Shown: positions 11,122-21,680 of the stretch, one piece after another | Layout: every line of letters begins with the position of its first letter | Numbering within the stretch: the stretch's first letter is position 1 | DNA from: Haematococcus lacustris | Taxonomy: Eukaryota; Chlorophyta; Chlorophyceae; Chlamydomonadales; Haematococcaceae | Reading direction: 5' to 3' | DNA: 64,000 nucleotides | NCBI GenBank assembly: GCA_030144725.1 | Contig: JASKMD010000004.1 | Location: forward strand, 3,826,060 to 3,890,059 | Made by a program: the position numbers and the translations under genes | The notes under the pieces: generated by a model | What the model was told of the DNA's origin: nothing | The model's input: only the letters and a program-made list of their open reading frames with translations | Databases searched by the model: none

Positions 11122-11838
11122 CTGCAAGCAACTTGGGTTTCCCGTTGAAAATACACGGTTGTGTGACGCTGCCATAGGACACTGCAATGGGACACTGCAG
11201 TCTGAAGCTGAGGCCATAGTCCATCAGTCACATGCACATACCAGCCCTGAGCGAAGAGCGAGTGCCCTGGTGCTGGAAGCTTGAAAGCTGGCTAATCCTT
11301 GGCCTGGCGGCCAGCTGACCAGCGATGTAGCATCAGGTGGAACTCGTCACTCGACTTAACTATCGTTTACATTACCATTCAAGCTGCCTTTATTCCCAGA
11401 CAAACAAAACTCATTCAACATGGAACAACATGTTTGACTGTGTAACCGAAGAGATGCTGTAGTTGGTGTGCGCTCTAGGGACCTTGTACCACACATACCA
11501 CATGGCCTTTATTCCCAGTCAGGGGCTTCTGGATTGCCTGCCCTCTTCCTGCCTGCATGCGTCCCCATCCCACGCTTATTCCCATGCACACAGCACGCGC
11601 CCCTTACATGCACCACATGTCTTGCGTCTTGACTTGCATTCGCGCAAACCAGGCCTCAGCAAACCATGGTCGGCCTATGGCTGGGCCCAGCCTGACTGTG
11701 CCATGCATCACGCACATGATGCCAGCGTCATGCTAATGGCAGTGCAAGCTGCACGGCAGCAGATTTTGCAGCACCACACATCCTGCTGACGGGGTGGGCG
11801 ATCTTTCGGCCCCTGACCCAGTTCAACTCACAGGTGGC
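11122..11838. other. Intergenic, ARM gene 3' region
   Basis: No gene is recognised. A TGTAA signal on the minus strand (complement of 11367-11371) lies about 470 nt beyond the ARM-gene stop and could be its polyadenylation signal. Confidence 0.35.
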
Positions 11839-14800
11839 TTACCGGGCCTGTGGGCACCAGCACCAGCCGCTCACCCTGCTGGCCGCTGCCAACACAACGC
11901 CTGCACTCAGCACTATCAGGGCCGCTCCCTGCCACTGCCGCTGCCACTGCCTGCGCTGCTGGTGGGCTGCCTCCAGCAGGCCAGTCAGGGCCTGGGCTGC
12001 CTCAGCTACTGACGGGTCACAGGGCATCTGTTGCAGCGCCAGCCTGCAGATTCAGGGCACAGAGCAGTAAAGAGCATAGGGCAGAGCAGTGGCACAGAGG
12101 TAGGGGCCAAGAGGGAGCAGCTGGTCAGGAAGAAGGGACAAGGGATGGAGGGGCAGCCCGGCAACAAGAGACAAATATCAAGGGGCAGAAGCAGCTCTAG
12201 GGTGCATGGCAGCTCGTGTCCAGAGCCGCAGCAGATGCGAGTCCTAAGCTGCTCAGCCTGACTCAAGGCACCTGGCCTGAGACTGGCCCTACATCAGTGC
12301 CTGCACCTCCATTGCGCCCATCTAGCCACCATTGCTGGTGGCTGGCAGTCACGCCTGGACCCCAAGCAGCTTCCTGGCCCACCTAATAGGCTGCTCCAGT
12401 GCACAGCTTGTGCAGCTTGCTGCTCAGCTGGATCCCCATGCAGGGGAAGGGGGAGGGGTGGATGTGTATTGGCCCTGCCTGCAGAGGCTGATGCTTCCCG
12501 GTGCACTGCACATGCCTGCTGCTCCTTCCCTTTCCTCTGCTGCTGCCCTTCATCAGCATGTGCCGAGGACAGGTCGGCACCCCCTGGCTTCCCACCTTTC
12601 CTCGTATGCAGCCAAGCATCGTGACAGCAGGGGTCTGATGCCTCTGTGCCTTGCCAGCTGTGAGGCAGCCTGCAGGGGCGGCAAAGCAGGCAGGCTCAGA
12701 GGCAGGCAGCAGCCTGGTGCGCAAGCTGAGAGTGCTGGTGCCACCTGGCCGTGGTTGCCTTTTGCCCATCCCCGTTGGGTTCAGCCCCACACTGACACCA
12801 CTGACACCTGAAAGCAAGGAAGACTACACCCTCGCCGTCCGGTGTACCAAGGGAGGAGAGAAGCCTCGGGGCATGCCCCTGCTACCCTCCCACCAGCCGT
12901 TGACACCTGGATAACATGTGCCCTGCTAGGCCCTGTGGGTGAGCAGCGCAGCCCATGGCTCAAGCTGCCTGCCACCACATCACGCTGTCCTGTTGCCACT
13001 GCTGCCACCACCCTTGGTGACGGAGTAACACATTGCAGGTGGCCTGCCCACCTGCTGTCTGAAGCAGCTGCCTTCAAATGTCAGCTGGCTGGCAGCAAAC
13101 AGGGCCGCCCACAGCACCTCGGTAGTGTGCTCCCCATAACGCTGAAGGGCTGTGACAACACGCCGGCACACACCAGCCTCCAGCTGCAGCTGGCGAACAG
13201 GCTCCTGCACACACCAGCAGCAGAAACAGTGGCCTCCACTGCCCCTCCCCTGCCCCTTCCCTTGCCCCTCCGCTGCCCTCCCCTGCCCCTTCCTTTGCCC
13301 CTCCCCCTCCCCCTGGCCCCTTCCCTGCCCCTCCCCCTGGCCTTGCACCAGCCCTCAGCTCCTGACCCCTGGCGGCCCCTGCTTTGTTCCACCAACCCGG
13401 GTTACAGTTGCGCTGATGCGCTGTGTAAAGTTGTCGATGCACCGCACCGACCACCCCCCTTACCAGCACTGCCTCGTTGCCCTGGGCCATCACGCCCAGC
13501 AGCACCAGCCCCTTGGTTTGAAGGCGAGAGTCCGCCCCATGGACATCCAGCACCTTGACCACCTGGCCCAGCAGCTCGTAGCAGCAGCTGGCCTGCGGTG
13601 AGCAGCAACAGCAGTACATGGCGGCAGTCCGCGATGCCAAACAGCAGCTGCAGCAATGCAGGCACAGGGTTGAGGCAGACAAGAGAGTAGCAGAGTGATA
13701 GTGAGAGGTGATAGTCAGATGTAGGTAGGCCTAGGTGGGGCATGGCAGAGGAGCCAGGGCGGCCCACCTGCATCATGCTGTTCTCTAAGGCCAGGGGCAC
13801 CAGGCAGGCCAGGGCGGCCAGCTGCAGCCCCGCATCCTGGGTGTGCAGCTTCATAGCTGCCGCCACCGCTTCCACCCCGCCAACCTGGAGTCACACAGGG
13901 CAAGAGGCTGCTCAGCTCTGCCATGGCTGCCTCACAGCAGCCTGTTTAACACAAACCCTGATCACAACTCGTATCCCTGCTTCACAGCAACTTGTCCATT
14001 GTAGGGTTGCCAGCGGGTGGAAGGCATGGAGACAATATAGACCGAAAGGGAAAAAGAAAAAGCAGAAAGGGAGACTACACTTGCGGTGCTTTCTCGCCAA
14101 CATCAGGTGAGGTGCCAGTTGCAGGCAAGGCCAGCTGGTTGAGCCCTGAGCGATTGCTCACCTTTGCGATGTGCCACTGGCAGGCCAGGCACACGTCCCC
14201 CTCGCCCCTGACCAGCGCCATGAGCGCCATGCAACCAGCCATTTGCACCGCAGAGTTGCCCGCATGGAGGCCCATGCACGCCACCACCGCATGCACTGCC
14301 CCTGAGGCTGTCATTGCCTGGCGAGACTCGTCATCAGCCCAGCACAGGCGGGCCAGGCAGCTCAGCCATGCCACCAGGGGCCCTGGGGGCTGCAGCGGGG
14401 CAGGGGTGCTGGCGGCATCCCGCAGGCCAAGGGAAACATCCTCCAGCTGCACAGCAAGGCAGTAAGCCACAGCAAGCTAGAGTGGACATCGGTGTGTGGA
14501 ATTAAAAATTGATCACAGTGTTGGCTGTCACACATGACGCCATGCCAGGTGTTGAGGGAGTGTGTATGGGGGTAGTAGAACATGTGGAGGGGAAGGATGT
14601 GAGGCTGTGTAGTAGAACGTGTGGAGGGGAAGGATGTGAGGCTGTGTAGTAGAACGTGTGGAGAGGAAGGATGTGAGGCTGTGTAGTAGAAGGTGTGGAG
14701 GGGAAGGATGTGAGGCTGTGTAGTAGAACGTGTTGAGGGAGTGTGTATGGGGGTAGTAGAGGTATGTGAGGTTGGTGTAGTAGGAGGCAACAAGGGGGAG

Positions 14801-17800
14801 GCGGGTCTGGGAGGACCTGGCCAGCAGTGCCTACCGCCCTGCCCAACTATTTCTGCTTGGGTAGGCATGGGCATGGACAGAGCTCTGACGCTGTGCAGCA
14901 TGGAGGTCAGGCAGACAGAAAGCTGAAGGTGGTGCTGCTGAGAGCAGCATCTGTGTGGGGAGCTGGGCTGCAGCAGCTCTCTGCTGCCCTGCTGCACGCA
15001 GGCCTGGCCTCAGTGCTCTTCCTGAGCTCTGCTGTGCCCTGGTCACACATAGCTGTGCCGTGGTCACACACGGCTGTGCCCTGGTCACACACGGCTACCC
15101 CCTCGCCACCCCTCATGAACCTGTCTGCACCATTCACCCCACAGCTTCACCCCTCGCGCCTACAGTGCTTGACCCGCTGACCTTCACAGTCATGCACCCC
15201 TCCCTACCAACCCTGCGCCAGCCAACTGCCTCTTGCACTCTTCTCCTTGCATTCAGCCTAGCCTGCTGACAGCACTCCGGCCCCTTCCAGCCGCCAGCCA
15301 GCCTCCTGGACCCCGGCCTCCCCCCTTACCAGCTGGGCCTTCAGGTTCGCCACATGCAGCGGCAGCTGCTCGTCTCCCAGGTCCACCAAGGGATGCATTG
15401 CCTGCCCCTCTGCCTTGCTGCTGCCGTTCCCCTCCTGGCCACCGCTAGGGTGCCCCACCGCTGCCCTGGCCCTGCCACAGTCCCAACTATCTTGCAGCTG
15501 CTGAGCGGAGCCACCGCCCCGCTCTAACTCGACTCTAGCAGCATTGGGGGCTGGGGCCGGGGGCAGCTGTGCTGCCAACACTGGCCACGCTCCACCTTCT
15601 GCCTGGCGTCGTGGTCGCAGGACTGCAGCAGCAGGTGACCCCTCCCCCCAGCCACCCCACCGCCTGGACAGGGCGCCCATGCACTCCTGCCCTGAGCTAT
15701 GCCTGGACAGGGGAGTGCCTAAGCTGTGGGTGCTGCTGCAAGAGGGGGTGCAGCAGCTGGGCGCAGTATAGCTGTCCAGCTGCCGCAGCAACCCAAGGCT
15801 GCGCTGCACCAAGCGTCGGGAGGGCATCTCCTGCTCCAGGGCTGAGCAGGGCAGCCCATAAGCCCCAGCCGGCCTGGGGTTAGGCCCCCCTTGAGCAGGG
15901 TACGTAGAGTGAGGGAGGGTTGGCCGGGATTGGGGTCGTAGGTCTGGGGGATGGTAGGGATGGGCGGTGGGAAGGAGGGCCGGGTCTGTGGCCCAGGGCG
16001 AAGGTGGCAGGCACAGGTGGCGGGGGGAGGGGGAGGCGCTGTGTGGGGAGGAAGCTGGCGAGCAGCTGAGCACGGTCCACACCCCGGGCACTGACAGTGG
16101 CCGCGATTGGCCAGCTGGTGCAGCTGCAGGCGGGCCAGCCGGCCTGTCTCCCAGTGGTACGTGGCTATGGGCAGAGCTGGTGAAGAGCGGGGAGGGGGCG
16201 GCTGCAGCTGTGGGGCCACGGCAGGTGAGCTGTGCTAGGATGAACTGTGAGGGCAGGGGTTGGCGGCCAGTGTTGCAAGCCAGCACAGGGCCGGGGTCGG
16301 TGCAGGGTGAGGGGTCCGCTGTCAGGGTGTGCTGGCAGGGGGCCAGCGGTCTGGCAGCAGCAGTGGGGCGGTGGGAAGGGCAGGGGAGGAGGGGAAAGGG
16401 CTGAGAGCTGGGGGACGCTTCAACCTGGCAGCTGATGGTGGCTGGAAGGTGTTCGTCCTCAGGCGTTGGCTGAGTATGGGTGAGGGGCCGGATACCCTCA
16501 GCTGGCGGGATCGGAGGCGTCTGCCGTGCAACAGAGTGCCCCAGCCCACGCCCCCCCTCCTCCCCCTGTTCTCCCCTACCCTCTCCCTGCCCGGCCTGCC
16601 CCCTACGCTCCCCCTCAATCCCTTCATTCGACAGCTGCCTCGCCGTGGCTAGCAATTGGGCCTTTGGTGAGCAGACGGCTAGCAGGTCGTCAGAGCCTGG
16701 CCCCCCCTTCTGGCTCCCCAGCCTGCTCCTGGGCTTTGCTCCCCTGTTCAAACTGCCACCAATGCTTCGTCCAATACTGGCGCTTGCCACTGCCACCGCT
16801 GCTGCCCCTGCTGTGGCGACAACTAGCTGGTCCTCCAGCTCACCCTGTGGTGCTGCCACTGCCAATGCTGAGAGCTCTGCTGCTGCCATGCTGCTGCTGG
16901 CTGCCTTCTCGGCCCTTGCATGGCTTGCAGCCTGCGAGTCAGCTGCCGCGGCTTGCTCGCCCATCTCTGAGGCACTGTCACTGGGCCGCAACCCGATGGC
17001 ACCAGATAGGGTGGTTGCGCGGTTGGGCAGCCGAGCGGACGGGAAACGAGGGCTGCCGGGGCGAGTCGGACCAGTCAGCGGCGAAGAGCAGGAGCAGGGC
17101 TGCGTCTGGGAGGGGTGGGTCGCCGCGGTCCATGCGGGGGCCGCGGCCCTCCCGTCGCTTAGCACGCGCAGGCCGCGGGGATAGTGCCGGGCCATGCGGA
17201 TGGATGCGGGGGACTGCCAAGACCCGGACCGGACGCCCCTGCTGCCTATGCGTGCGCCCTGCTTGCTGCCTGGCTGACCCGGCAACTGCAATCTGGTAGG
17301 TCCTGCAAGTCCTGGGGCTGGCTGAGCAGATCCCAGCTGCCATTGCTGCCCCACCATTTGAGTCATCCAGGCGATATGTGGCGGGTGAGACACGCTTGGC
17401 TTTGGAGAGCCAGCACCACTGACCTGTTGGCCCCAGCCCTTCCCCTGCTGCTCTTGCTGGCGCCTCCCCTCCCCTGCAGAGGACCCAAAGCTGCTACTCC
17501 ACAGGCTACGGGCGGCAGCAAGGCGGGCATGAGCTGAGGGTGTGGCAGGTCCTGAGGTGCTGTGGGAGATAAGGCTGGCGGCAGCTGACAGCAGAGAGCG
17601 GGAGGTACCCAGGCCAGATAGGGCTACTGACCGCCGCTGCTGCCGGGGGCCTGCTAGACGTAGCAGCTGCCAGGGCCACTGCTGCCCATGCCCTTCGGGT
17701 TCCTCTTGCTCCTCTTGCTGCTGCCAGTGCTGTTGAGGCTGCAGCTGAGTAGGTAGAGGCACCTGCTGAGCTGCCCTGCTCTGGGGTGGTGGAGGGGCAG

Positions 17801-17909
17801 ACGGCAGCCCCCGGGATGGCTGGACCGGCTGCCTGGACCAGGTTGCGGAGCAGGTGGTTGGCACGCACGAACTGCTGGGGGTGGCTGCACCTGCACACCG
17901 CATGGCCAT
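11839..17909 (-). CDS. Armadillo-repeat protein, multi-exon, low-complexity N-terminus and hydrophobic C-terminus
   Basis: Clear minus-strand exons with GT-AG borders and phase-0 joins are: up to 15330 (long Pro/Ser/Gln-rich exon ending LHVANLKAQL); 14446-14162 (LARLCWADDESRQAM..GAVHAVVACMG..NSAVQMAGCMALMALV); 13884-13768 (VGGVEAVAAAMKLH..LQLAALACLVPLALEN); 13592-13464 (LQTKGLVLLGVMAQGNEAVL); 13189-13052 (RRVVTALQRYGEHTTEVLWAAL). The final exon 12043-11839 has ALIVLSAGVVLAAAS, a probable membrane segment, ten codons before the stop. The short helical repeats with Gly-x-Val-Ala-Val starts are typical of ARM repeats, which bind protein partners. Exons between 13052 and 12043 were not resolved. 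The true start is uncertain: the open frame runs to 17909, inside a duplicated segment. Partner and function are unknown. Confidence 0.65.
14575..14760. repeat. 37-bp minisatellite in an ARM-gene intron
   Basis: About five imperfect tandem copies of a 37-bp unit containing GTGTGGAGGGGAAGGATGTG fill part of the intron between 15330 and 14446. The translated Pro/His-rich ORFs across it are artefacts. Confidence 0.85.
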
Positions 17910-18045
17910 GACTTGAGCACAGCCCCTGCCCCAGCAGCGGCCCTAGGCAAGGAGTACCCTGGCTTGAGCTCCAAGAAGCTGCGAGGCCGAGCACCCACAG
18001 CCCAGCAGCCTGTAGCACAGTAATGTGTTCACTAGGCACTGTTCG
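17781..18045. repeat. 265-bp duplication, copy 1 (with Fanzor tail on + strand)
   Basis: Nearly identical to 20030-20293. On the minus strand it carries QQFVRANHLLRNLVQAAGP, which begins both long minus-strand frames. On the plus strand it ends with a Fanzor-like tail LGKEYPGLSSKKL and a TAA at about 18022. Weaker similarity continues to about 18225, after a 95-bp insert with GTGAAGTGTGAAGA-like repeats. Confidence 0.8.
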
Positions 18046-20159
18046 ATAAGATGTGAAGTGTGAAGAAAAATGTGAAGTGTGAAGAGTATGTGTGCCATGG
18101 CAACCTCAACCGCCTCACCTTCATGAGGCGGTGGGGACAAGGCATTTGGTACTGGCCCGGATGACGCTTCCGCAGTCCAGTCACCACAGCCCCCAGGTGG
18201 AGGGGTAGTGTGCTGAGCTGCCCTCATCCCATGTGATCCCATGCCGCCATGCTGTGTGGCAGCAGTCCGGCTGCCGCCCCGCTCAGCCCTGACATGAGAT
18301 GGTGGCTCCTGGTCAGCGAGCTCAGCTGTGGGAGGGGCTGTGGGCCACACTCCTGGGCGTGCTTGCGGTGCTGGGACGACCTGGTCTGGCAACAACCCAT
18401 GCGGCCCGCCCAGCAGCCCACCACAGCCCCCAGCCGCCTGCCCCCTGGCCCCTGCACTGCACTCTTGCCCCTGCCCATGGGCCTCGACCTTGCTGGGCTG
18501 CAGACAGGAGGCATTGCTGTGGTGCTGGCCTGACATGCCACTGCTGCCCAGGCTGCACAGCCCTGCCTCCCGGGCAACCACCAGGTGTGCAGCGTGGAGG
18601 GCGAAGGGGCTGCCCTGGGGCGCCTGGGGTGCCTGTGGGGGGCTGGGCACCTGGCTCACATTGCTTGCCGCGGTGATGCTGAACACGGAGAAGTGGTGGG
18701 TGGGAGCGGTGCTGGAGGTGAAGGAGGGCGGGGACGCACACTCGCAGCCAGCCTGGTAGACGTCACTGTTGAATCCAGGGTGGCAATGCTGGTGGCGGCA
18801 GCGGGTGGGGGGGGCAGAGGGGGAGCAGGGGTTGGGGCAGGTGGGGTCGGACTCCGGCCCCGAACCTACATAGAACCGCCAGCCATTGCTGCCGTTGAAA
18901 GGGAGAGGGGGGAGGGCAGCTGTTCCGCGGCTGCCGTGGCTGGGGCTGGGGTGGGGCCTGGGCCTGCTGCGGCCCTGGCCCACTACCATGCTCCTAGCCC
19001 TCACCTGGCCCTGCTCTGCTCCATACGTATCGTTTGCAGTCATTGTCAGGCAAGATGAGGAGGGGGAGGAGCGGGAGGGGGGAGGGGAGGGGGGGCTGCA
19101 TGCCCAGCCTGTGACAGCAAACCCACTGTATCCGTCACTGTCATTGGGTCTGGGAGGTGGTGGTGAAGTAGAGAAGCCAGCCAAGCCGCCAGCTCGAGTG
19201 AGCCAGGGAGCGGAGGCTGTCAGGGCAGGGTCCCAGCCAGCCTGTGTGCAGTCACCATGGGAGCTGGACGCAGGGCTGGGGCTGGCACCACAGGACTGAG
19301 TGGATGCCTGCCTGGCCAGCGCAGCCGCAGGCAGGGCGAGGGCTGAGGAGGGGCAGGAGCTGGTGGGCGAGCTGTCCGTCCCTAGCTGCCAGCTCAACAG
19401 CGGGCAAGGCAGGTCAGCATGGGAGTGATGGGCGCAGGGGCCAGCCGCCCCGCCCTGGCCCCGTTCAGCTGGGCACCCCAGCCTAGGCAGAGCAGAGCCT
19501 CCTGCAGCAGTGTCCCAAGCAGATGCCGGGCCGGGTGGTGGCAAGGGCTGGTCCAACTCCATAGCCAGCCAGCTAGGGGTCGGCACTCTGTCTGACCCAG
19601 GAGTCGAACCAGGGACCAGCTCTCCCGACCAGGTCACCCCATGCCTCGGCTGCAAGGAGGGAGGTACTGGTGCTTGAGGCTGAGCAGGGATGCAGTCTGG
19701 CTGCTGTGCGCGGGAGGCAGCCTGCTGCAGCACCTCCTCCAGCAGCAGGCTGTTGGAGTCAGCTCTAAGGGCTTCCAGCACTGGCCAGAGGCAGGCAGAG
19801 GGGGAGGCAGGGCCCTGACTCAGTGCAGCGGCCTGCCCAGGGGCGCCAGGGGAGTCAGGGAGGCCAAGAACAGGCTCTGGCTGCACCAGGGGCCGCCGCC
19901 CTGGCGAGCTGTCATACACACTGTCTGGTGTGCACACGTCCAGGAAGGAGGTGCCACTGCCAAGGCTGCCGCCACTGCTGCTGCGGCGGGGGCTGCCCTG
20001 TCGCAGGGCAGGAGGGCGGTGTAATGGGTCTGGGGTGGTGGAGGGGCAGACGGCAGCCCCCGGGATGGCTGGACCGGCTGCCTGGACCAGGTTGCGGAGC
20101 AGGTGGTTGGCACGCACGAACTGCTGGGGGTGGCTGCACCTGCACACCGCATGGGCCAT
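18046..20159 (-). CDS. Long low-complexity open frame, possibly an upstream exon of the ARM gene
   Basis: A minus-strand frame stays open from 20159 to 17943 (738 codons). It is Pro/Ser/Gly/Ala-rich with some ordered-looking stretches (LEALRADSNSLLLEEVLQQAA, split by my reading near 19720-19770). It starts in the same duplicated 264-bp module as the long ARM-gene exon. This could be a real exon or a GC-driven open frame: the opposite strand is also largely open. No domain is recognised. Confidence 0.3.
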
Positions 20160-20293
20160 GACTTGAGCACGGCCCCTGCCCCAGCAGCGGCCCTAGGCAA
20201 GGAGTACCCTGGCTTGCGCTTTGAGAGGCTGCAAGACCAAGCACCCAAGGCCCAGCAGCCTGCAGCACAGTGATTTGTTCACTAGGCCCTGTT
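20030..20293. repeat. 264-bp duplication, copy 2 (with Fanzor tail on + strand)
   Basis: Partner of 17781-18045. The plus strand reads LGKEYPGLRFERLQDQAPKA and stops at about 20273, matching the C-terminal tails of the Fanzor copies at 9916 and 23346. The flank 20311-20385 (GGCCCGGAT..GGTAGTGTGCTGAG) is also shared with 18145-18225. Confidence 0.8.
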
Positions 20294-20548
20294 TGCTGGG
20301 GGCAGGGGATTAGGTATTGGCCCGGATAACATTTCCGGGTTCCAGCTACCCCAGCCCCTACTGGTAGGGGTAGTGTGCTGAGATAGCAGCTTGACCAGGC
20401 CCACGCCCTGGCCACGAAGGCATAGGCCCAACACCCATGGGCACAGGGCAAACATACCAAGCCCTATAAGAAGCTGCGTGACTTGAAACATCCAAGACCG
20501 AGCAGATGCAGGAGCCTGATGCACATCAGTAGGTGCATCTAAGCGACT

Positions 20549-21548
20549 TCAGCAACTGTTTTCAGAGGGAGAGGTGGGCAGTGAACCTGGATGATGACAA
20601 AAATAGGCAAGGGTGTGTGGCAGGCTGTGGCTGTGGCCTGCGCCGCACCTGTGGGGGCAGCGGGGTGCCAGCCCAGCCTGCAGCTGGCGTCCCATGTGCT
20701 CAGACATGCAGGTGGCGCAGAAGCTGTGGCTGCAGGGCTCCATGGTCACTGCCTGCACCAGGGCCTGGCTGCAGATGCCGCACTGGAGCCTGGTGGGGCA
20801 GTTTGGCCTCTGGTGAGGAAGCCATGCAGAGCTGCGCTTGTGGCGCATGGTTGGACCTGGCTGCTGCTCAGCGACAGGTACTTCCTGAGCTTGTTCGTGG
20901 GTGTAGAGGAAAGTGAAGGAGACGGGCCCCGTCGCCTGACCGCCCTGCAGCAGCAGGCACAGCTTGGCGTGGGCTTGGACCTGGTTCCTGTAGTGCCGCA
21001 TCGGCGCACCTGCGCTGTCTGTGTGTCGCACCTGCGCTGGTGGAGCGAGTGCGATCACATCACCGTCACGCAGGTCGACTGCATGCCCTAGGCCCAGCCG
21101 ACGCCCATTCAGCCAAGTGCCGGACTCGCTCAGGTCATGCAGAACGCAGACGCGGTCAACACGCTCGTATGTGAGCGCACAGTGCGACGGCTCCACATTT
21201 GGCATGCAGAGGTCCAAGTGGGGCAAGTGCCTGGGGGCACACGAGCGGCACCGGAGTGTTGCTATGCGCATCTAGGCTGCAGGCCTGCATTGGCCGAAGT
21301 CATGCGAACCCAATCCGGTGCTCCTGTAGCGCCCGGGCAGCGTACCGCCCGAATGTCATGTCCTGCACACAGCCGCTCCCTATCGTCAAGCCAATGCCGT
21401 CCACTGGGATGCGAGCATTGGAAGCACAGTTGCCTGCGGGCGCAAAAATAATCCGACAGTCGGTCCAAGTACTGGCTTACGGTGCAAGCATGCCGCAAAC
21501 CGCACCAGGCAAAAGCAAAGCCCACGGCGTCTCGCCGAAGGTTGCCAT
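20549..21548 (-). CDS. FHA-RING protein, CHFR-like E3 ubiquitin ligase
   Basis: Two exons, 21548(?)-21346 and 21230-20549, join through a GT-AG intron. The junction completes the FHA core: IGLTIGSGCVQDMTFGR then HLPHLDLCMPNVEPSHCAL, with DLSESGTWLNGRRLG and LRDGDVIALA following. The RING finger is CGICSQALVQAV, then EPCSHSFCATC, then RCPHRC (C-x2-C, C-x-H-x3-C-x2-C, C-P). FHA domains bind phosphothreonine and the RING recruits an E2, the CHFR/RNF8 arrangement used in checkpoint and DNA-damage signalling. Oddities: an in-frame TAA at 21477-21479 separates the Met at 21548 from the FHA start, so either an unseen exon replaces it or the gene is damaged. The last RING pair is spaced CxxxC. The end at 20549 may be intron read-through. 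Confidence 0.7.
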
Positions 21549-21680
21549 ACTCTGTGGGTCGCCCCAGAAAACACGCCAGGCAAGCTCAAACGCAGACTTG
21601 CATGTTACGTCTTATCGGCCAGGCTAGACATACGCACGAAGCTGCTGCTCTAGCACCGCACACAGCACACTCTGCTGAGG

